Below, piece by piece: positions 58,978 to 64,000 of a DNA stretch of 64,000 nt (positions are counted from its first letter, which is position 1; each line of letters starts with the position of its first letter). A program made the translations under genes and the position numbers. The notes under the pieces are model-generated. The model had not been told where the DNA came from. It did not search any database and worked only from the letters and a program-made list of their open reading frames with translations. The stretch is from Microbacterium enclense (lineage in GTDB: Bacteria > Actinomycetota > Actinomycetes > Actinomycetales > Microbacteriaceae): the NCBI RefSeq assembly GCF_001456955.1, contig NZ_KQ758472.1, positions 132,022-196,021 on the forward strand. The letters are read 5' to 3'.

Positions 58978-60867
58978 GTGACCCAGCTCAACCCCGGCCC
59001 CCACGATGTCTCGCGCATCCTCGGTGATCTGAACAGCGCCGGCGCCGACCGCGAGTTCATCGCGCACGCCGAACTGCACCTCCCCCGCCTGCACGAGCTG
59101 TTCGTGCGCCTCTACGGCGAGCGCGCCGACGGCCTGGAGCGCCTGGCATCCGTCGTCGACCTCGCCCGCCGTTCGTGGACCGAGCGTCCGCGCGCGCTGA
59201 AGGCCCTCGATCGCGAGCGCGACAGCTCACCCGACTGGTTCGAGAGCGAGCGGATGCTCGGGGGCGTCTGCTACGTCGACCGGTATGCGGGCGGGCTCAG
59301 CGGCATCCGGGATCAGATCCCGTACTTCCGCGAGCTGGGCCTGACGTATCTGCATCTCATGCCCCTGTTCGAGAGCCCCGAGGGCAACAGCGACGGTGGT
59401 TATGCGGTGTCGAGCTACCGGAGGGTGAACCCCGCGCTCGGCACGATGGAGGAGCTCGCCGCCCTCGCCGCCGACCTCCGTCGCGCGGGGATCTCGCTCG
59501 TGGTCGACTTCATCTTCAACCACACCAGCAACGAGCACGAGTGGGCGCAGAAGGCCGTGGCCGGCGAGCCCGGGTACGAGGACTTCTATCTCATCTACCC
59601 CGACCGCGAGATGCCCGACGCCTTCGAGCGCACGACGCGGGAGATCTTCCCCGACGACCACGCGGGCTCGTTCGTGCAGCTCGACGACGGCCGGTGGATC
59701 TGGGCGACCTTCTATCACTTCCAGTGGGACCTCAATTACGCCAACCCCGCGGTCTTCGAGGCGATGGCCGGCGAGATGCTGTTCCTGGCGAACCAGGGCG
59801 TCGAAATACTCCGTATGGATGCCGTCGCGTTCATCTGGAAGCGGCTCGGCACCACGTGCGAGTCGCTGCCCGAGGCGCACCTGCTGCTGCAGGCCTTCAA
59901 CGCCGTACTGCGCATGGCCGCTCCGGGCCTGCTGTTCAAGTCGGAGGCCATCGTGCACCCCGACGAGGTGGTCTCGTACATCTCGCCCGACGAGTGCCAG
60001 ATCTCCTACAACCCGCTCCAGATGGCCCTGACGTGGGAGGCGCTCGCCACGCGCGACGGCCGCCTGCTGCAGCAGGCGCTCGAGCGTCGGCACGCCCTTC
60101 CCGAGGGCACCGCCTGGGTCAACTACGTGCGCAGTCACGATGACATCGGCTGGACGTTCGCCGACGAGGATGCCGCCGAGCTCGGCATCGAGGGGTACCC
60201 GCACCGGCGCTTCCTCAACGACTTCTACGTCGGACGGGCCGAGGGGACCTTCGCGCGCGGCGTGCCCTTCCAGGAGAACCCGCGCACGGGCGATGCCCGC
60301 GTCACCGGCACCACGGCATCCCTCGCGGGAATCGAGGCGGGCGACGCCGGCGGCGAGGACCGCGTCATCCTCGCGCACGCGCTGGCGCTGTCGACCGGCG
60401 GCATCCCGCTGCTGTATCTCGGCGACGAGGTCGCCCAGCTCAACGACTACTCCTATGGCGAGCGTCCCGAAGAGGCCGGCGACAGCCGCTGGGTGCACCG
60501 ACCGTTCCGCCCGGAACAGAGGTACGCGCAGCGGACGGATGCCGACACCCCGGCCGGTCGGGTCTTCTCACGTCTGACGCGCCTGCTCGAGGTGCGCCGC
60601 GCGACGCCCGAGCTCGGCGGCAACGAGCTCGTCGCGTTCGACGCCCGGGTGCGGCCGGTGGTGGCGTTCCTGCGCCCCGGCGAGAGCGGATTCGCGGTGC
60701 TCGTCGCGGCGAACGTCGCCGACTCGGCGGTGGAGATCGACGCCCTGACCCTGTCGGGCCTCGCACCGGAGGCCCTCGACCTGATCACCGGCGCACCCGT
60801 GTGGCTCGGCGCGGGCATCACGCTCGCCGCCCACGGCGTGCGGTGGCTCCGCGTGCGCACACGCTGA
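58978..60867 (+). CDS. amylosucrase-like alpha-amylase family enzyme (GH13)
   Basis: This 629-residue protein is of the GH13 amylosucrase type, which builds alpha-glucan from sucrose or hydrolyses it. The N-terminal helical domain (about 1-90) precedes the barrel. Catalytic features are the nucleophile Asp in ILRMDAVAFIWK, the acid Glu in LLFKSEAIVHP, and SHDDIGWTFAD; FIFNHTSNEHEWAQKA is the conserved region I. The GTG start at 58978 was chosen over a longer open frame because amylosucrases start near here and CAGGCT lies seven bases upstream. Confidence 0.9.
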   Translation: MTQLNPGPHDVSRILGDLNSAGADREFIAHAELHLPRLHELFVRLYGERADGLERLASVVDLARRSWTERPRALKALDRERDSSPDWFESERMLGGVCYVDRYAGGLSGIRDQIPYFRELGLTYLHLMPLFESPEGNSDGGYAVSSYRRVNPALGTMEELAALAADLRRAGISLVVDFIFNHTSNEHEWAQKAVAGEPGYEDFYLIYPDREMPDAFERTTREIFPDDHAGSFVQLDDGRWIWATFYHFQWDLNYANPAVFEAMAGEMLFLANQGVEILRMDAVAFIWKRLGTTCESLPEAHLLLQAFNAVLRMAAPGLLFKSEAIVHPDEVVSYISPDECQISYNPLQMALTWEALATRDGRLLQQALERRHALPEGTAWVNYVRSHDDIGWTFADEDAAELGIEGYPHRRFLNDFYVGRAEGTFARGVPFQENPRTGDARVTGTTASLAGIEAGDAGGEDRVILAHALALSTGGIPLLYLGDEVAQLNDYSYGERPEEAGDSRWVHRPFRPEQRYAQRTDADTPAGRVFSRLTRLLEVRRATPELGGNELVAFDARVRPVVAFLRPGESGFAVLVAANVADSAVEIDALTLSGLAPEALDLITGAPVWLGAGITLAAHGVRWLRVRTR

Positions 60868-60875
60868 CCGATCGC

Positions 60876-60902
60876 TCTCGGCGCGGGGGCACCGCGCCGA
60901 GA
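60876..60902. terminator. terminator between convergent genes
   Basis: A ten-base-pair stem, TCTCGGCGCG with CGCGCCGAGA, lies between the GH13 gene and the convergent glycosyltransferase gene. Confidence 0.85.
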
Positions 60903-60908
60903 ACGGTG

Positions 60909-61895
60909 TCAGTGCAATTCGGGTGCCGGCAGACCATCGGTGCTCACGATGCGACGCGACGCCGCCTCGAGCAGCACCTCGCGCGTCAGCTCGCCGGTCT
61001 CGACGGCGGTGCCGATGCGGGTCTCGTTCATGAGTCCCGCGATCTGCGCCTGGTGGTCGTCGACGTGCTCGTTGCGGCTGCTGCGGCGCACCACCGCGAC
61101 CGGGTAGACACCGGCCTCCAGCAGTCCGAGGATCGTGCCGACACCGGCGTGCGTGACCACCACGTCGGCGTCGTGGATGGCCTGGTCGAACGACGCGGCA
61201 TCCATGTCCTGCACAACTCGGCCGGGGAGGTCGTCGCGCGTGGTGAAGCCGAGCTGCCACGTGGTGTCATCGCCCATGAGCCCGGTCGCCAGCAGCGCGT
61301 CGACGAGGCCGTCGAAGCGGTAGCCCTGGATCGTGCCGAGCGTCACGAAGATCTTCAGCGGCCGCCCCTCGGGTGCCGTGCGTTCCGCGATCGAGAACGT
61401 CTCCAGCACGCTGGAGTGCAGCCCCCACCGCCCGCGGGCCCACGAACGGTGCTGCGTGCGCATCTCGGCGAGGCGGCTGTGGTAGAGCATCCGACCCGTC
61501 AGCGAGGGACCGAGCACGCGCGACACGCTCTCGATGTACAGCGCCGGGATGCCGTGGCGGCGGGCCGTCGGCAGGGCCGCGGTCGCGAGGGCGGCGCCGG
61601 TGCTGACGGCGGCGTCGAAGTGCTCCGCGGAAAGCGCCTGGTGGATCTCCCCCACCGCGGTGAGCGTGCCGCGCCAGTCCCGCGGCTTGATGTACGGCAC
61701 GAGGAGCGTGCGCTTGTCGCGCAGCAGCGATCGGGTCTGCGGCGAGTCGAAGCTGACCCACAGCGAGTCGTCGGTCGCGCCCAGGCCCGGGGCGAGACGC
61801 ACGAGCTGGGCGATGTGCCCGCCCGTCGATGCCGCGAGCAGGAGCTTGCGCGGCCTGTCGGGCGCGAGGTCGAGGCGCGAGGGAACAGCGATCAT
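60909..61895 (-). CDS. MurG/PssE-like glycosyltransferase (GT28-type)
   Basis: This 328-residue GT-B protein begins RKLLLAASTGGHIAQLVRLAP and has KIFVTLGTIQGYRFDGLVDAL and the donor-binding VVTHAGVGTILGLLEAGVYPV with GHxGxGT-like pattern, as in PssD/PssE and MurG. It probably adds a sugar to a lipid-linked exopolysaccharide intermediate. The ATG at 61895 was chosen as the homologous start. It lies downstream of the two-domain glycosyltransferase on the same strand, so both probably serve one surface polysaccharide locus. Confidence 0.85.
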   Translation of the reverse strand: MIAVPSRLDLAPDRPRKLLLAASTGGHIAQLVRLAPGLGATDDSLWVSFDSPQTRSLLRDKRTLLVPYIKPRDWRGTLTAVGEIHQALSAEHFDAAVSTGAALATAALPTARRHGIPALYIESVSRVLGPSLTGRMLYHSRLAEMRTQHRSWARGRWGLHSSVLETFSIAERTAPEGRPLKIFVTLGTIQGYRFDGLVDALLATGLMGDDTTWQLGFTTRDDLPGRVVQDMDAASFDQAIHDADVVVTHAGVGTILGLLEAGVYPVAVVRRSSRNEHVDDHQAQIAGLMNETRIGTAVETGELTREVLLEAASRRIVSTDGLPAPELH

Positions 61896-62176
61896 CGGTC
61901 GCCTGCCCTTCCCGACGCACCGGCCGAGGTGATGATCCCCGTCGCCATGACGGCCCGGGATCGGCCGGAATCGGCATTGTCGGACGCGCGGAAATGAATC
62001 ACAGATCTCCCCCAGATCATGCGCCGAGCCCGACATTCTCCGAGGTCGGCGTCAAAACGAAGTGTACGGCACGCGCATTTCGGAGCCGTAACGTGCACAC
62101 GCGGCGCTATGCTCCGCGCGACACGGGTCCCGCGCCTTCGCGGGCATCGCCGGCGGCGAAGGAAGCCGCCCGCGAA

Positions 62177-64000
62177 CTATCCGCGTACGCGTCGCAGAAT
62201 GCTGCGATAAGCATTCATGGTCTGCGTGGCGATGACGTCCCAATCCAACGCACGCAGATCGGCGCGCTCCGGTCGACCCGATGCGACGGACCATTCCAGG
62301 GCGTGCGTCAGATAGGCCGAGGTCAGATCCCCGTCGTACAGGCGCACCCAGTGGTCGCCGAGTTGCTCCTGCAGTTCCCGCATGGCGCCCAGCTGCGGGA
62401 CGAGTACCGGACGATCCGCGGAGACGGCGAGGATCGCCGACCCGGAATTCTGGATGCGCGCATACGGGAGGATCACCAGGTCGGCGGCGGCGAGCGCCGC
62501 CGCGATGTCGTCGTCGGGGAGGAATCGCGCGTCGATCACGATCCGGTCGTCGCCGCGGGCGGCGTCTCTGATCTCCGTCTCGAGCTCGGGCGGGGAGATC
62601 TTTCCGGCGATGAGCAGCGTGGCATCCACCCCGCTCTCGCGGAAGACGCGGATCAGGTGCGGAACGTTCTTGTAGCGGCGGATCTGCCCGACGCTGGCGA
62701 TCACGGGACGATCGACGTCGAGCCCGAGCCGTCGTCGCGCCTCGACCCGGTCCACACCGAAGTCGTACGAGTCGCGGTAGTGGCCGTGCGGGATGACAGC
62801 CGCCGGGACCTCGGCGAGCGCAGGATAGGCAGCCCGGGCGCTGACGACGCCCTGCTCGGTCAGCGAGATGATGCCGTCGACGTTCTTCAGCAGCAGCCTG
62901 TCGGCCAGGGCGCGCAACCGGGCCGTCGAGCGCTCCTCGTGGGCCGCCACGTTGTGCACCGTCCACACGAGCGCGGTTCCCCGGCGGCGCGTGAGCGCGA
63001 GGCTGCCGTAGAACAGCGCCAGCCGGCAGACGTGGCGGTAGAGCCGCGGCCCCGACAGGAACGACAGGTCCGGCCAGTGCAGGTGGATGACGTCGGTGCG
63101 CTCGAGCAGGAGCCGCCCGTAGTGCAGGTCGCGCACGACGGCGCCCTGACGCCGGAGTGCGCGGTACAGGTCGGCGGTGTAGGGATTCGCCTTCTCGGTG
63201 CGGAAGGCGGGCTCCGCCTGCACGACCAGCGGATGCCGCGCCGTCGTCGACGGCTCGCGGCCGAACAGCGTGCGCTCGGCCGCGGGGAACCCCCGCCGCC
63301 ACGACCGGCGGTGCGCCCACGCCTGGCGGTACGCGTCACGCGAGCTGCGACGCAGCGCCTCCAGGACGGCGCGCAACGCCACGCCCGCCTGCAGCAGCAG
63401 GGTGGCGACGAGCGCCACCGGAGCCGACCAGACCGTCGTGAAGTACGTGACCTTGCCCGCGAGCACCATCGCGAGGCGGCGACCGCTCGAGCTGCTCGAA
63501 CCGCCCACGTCGTGTCGGATGACGGCATCCGGGACGATGACCGGCCGGAAACCGCGACGCCACGCGCGCGTGGAGAACTCGGCATCCTCGCCGTAGAGGA
63601 AGAAGCGCTCGTCCATCCCGCCGATGCGGTGCCACACGTCGCGGCGCGACAGCAGGAGGCACCCCGTGACGATCGGCACCTCGCGAACGGAATCGCGCTT
63701 CCACCGCCCCAGGGATTCCGGATCGAACACCGCGGACTTCTTCGCCACGGCCGACGCCCCGGTGGCGTAGCACAGTAGCGACCACAGGCTCGGGGCGCCC
63801 CAGCACGACGACGGATCGAGCGCGCCGTTCTCATCGACCGTGCGGCCGCCGTAGACGCCATGCTCGGGATGCGCCTCGGCGAAGGCCACCAGCGCCTCGA
63901 GCGACCCCGGGAACGCCGAGGCGTCGGGGTTGAACAGCATCACGTAGTCGGCGGTCGACGCGTCGACGCCCCGGTTGACCGCCCGGGCGAAACCGAGGTT
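62177..64000 (-). CDS. two-domain GT2-GT4 glycosyltransferase, 5' end beyond the window
   Basis: This is a 607-residue C-terminal portion of a fusion protein, running off the right edge. The first part is a GT2 rhamnosyltransferase-type domain (NLGFARAVNRGVD, VMLFNPDASA, MDERFFLYGEDAEFSTRA) with a membrane segment after it (LVATLLLQAGVALRAV). The second is a GT4-type domain (WTVHNVAAHEERST, VIPHGHYRD, IASVGQIRRYKNVP, RIQNSGSAILAVSADRPVLVP). Both halves would act on the same polysaccharide. The 281-base gap between this gene's stop (62177) and the next gene's start (61895) contains no supported gene. Confidence 0.88.
   Translation of the reverse strand, partial: NLGFARAVNRGVDASTADYVMLFNPDASAFPGSLEALVAFAEAHPEHGVYGGRTVDENGALDPSSCWGAPSLWSLLCYATGASAVAKKSAVFDPESLGRWKRDSVREVPIVTGCLLLSRRDVWHRIGGMDERFFLYGEDAEFSTRAWRRGFRPVIVPDAVIRHDVGGSSSSSGRRLAMVLAGKVTYFTTVWSAPVALVATLLLQAGVALRAVLEALRRSSRDAYRQAWAHRRSWRRGFPAAERTLFGREPSTTARHPLVVQAEPAFRTEKANPYTADLYRALRRQGAVVRDLHYGRLLLERTDVIHLHWPDLSFLSGPRLYRHVCRLALFYGSLALTRRRGTALVWTVHNVAAHEERSTARLRALADRLLLKNVDGIISLTEQGVVSARAAYPALAEVPAAVIPHGHYRDSYDFGVDRVEARRRLGLDVDRPVIASVGQIRRYKNVPHLIRVFRESGVDATLLIAGKISPPELETEIRDAARGDDRIVIDARFLPDDDIAAALAAADLVILPYARIQNSGSAILAVSADRPVLVPQLGAMRELQEQLGDHWVRLYDGDLTSAYLTHALEWSVASGRPERADLRALDWDVIATQTMNAYRSILRRVRG

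Noticed and set aside
61892..62098. Small ORF upstream of the MurG/PssE-like gene
   Set aside because: It overlaps the start of the glycosyltransferase, lacks a ribosome site and resembles no protein.

Overview
The window is GC-rich DNA with an actinobacterial signature: GTG/TTG starts, many four-base ATGA/GTGA overlaps, leaderless genes with a TANNNT -10 box 6-8 bases before the start codon, an imuA-imuB-dnaE2 mutasome under an actinobacterial-type SOS box, HrcA/CIRCE control of groEL, DUF3027/DUF3263/DUF2332/DUF2510 proteins and the XPB helicase with its usual partner gene. Gene content and order suggest Microbacterium or a close Microbacteriaceae relative; this is an inference, and no 16S gene is present. 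No insertion sequence, prophage, CRISPR array or rRNA gene was found. One tRNA (Arg, CCT) is present.

Layout. 1-9.1 kb: tandem repeat, a coiled-coil membrane protein, a GNAT acetyltransferase and galU, divergent from fau-fmdB-mscL; then a large degenerate SF1-helicase/nuclease-like protein and a cysteine-less Ogt homologue. 9.3-12.7 kb: acetate uptake (DUF485 protein plus actP) divergent from a GAF-LuxR regulator, then a HesB-like protein. 12.9-14.6 kb: two tandem paralogous membrane proteins. 14.8-27.1 kb: a complete phenylacetate catabolic island in two same-strand operons, thiolase-paaF-paaH-paaZ-paaI-paaK and paaABCDE-paaG, each preceded by a PaaR-like operator and separated by an array of palindromic elements. 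27.1-28.9 kb: repeat-rich DNA with the tRNA and an NRDE protein. 28.9-34.1 kb: coaBC, a peroxiredoxin, a DUF2510 membrane protein and a secreted LamG protein. 34.3-40.3 kb: the SOS mutasome with a tiny coupled ORF. 40.4-49.2 kb: HNH nuclease, a 37-codon ORF ending in a terminator, M23 peptidase, DtxR regulator, serC, DUF3027, cold-shock protein and the XPB pair. 49.2-51.7 kb: a two-component system. 52.1-57.2 kb: groEL, cspA, LytR_C, DUF3263, DUF2332, msrB and a nitroreductase. 57.3-64 kb: a YdcZ-type transporter, a membrane protein, an amylosucrase-like GH13 enzyme and surface-polysaccharide glycosyltransferases running off the right edge.

The most striking unexplained signals are (i) families of short, length-conserved inverted-repeat elements (57 nt, six copies in two places; 66 nt, three copies plus a fragment; a single 93-nt relative), (ii) REP-like CTTCGACAGGCTCAG palindromes inserted in frame into four protein-coding genes, including paaC, paaI and an enoyl-CoA hydratase, (iii) a helicase/nuclease protein that has lost Walker A, Walker B and nuclease residues, (iv) a full-length Ogt lacking its alkyl-acceptor cysteine, and (v) two tiny genes: a 57-codon ORF coupled between imuB and dnaE2, and a 37-codon ORF whose stop codon lies inside an intrinsic terminator.
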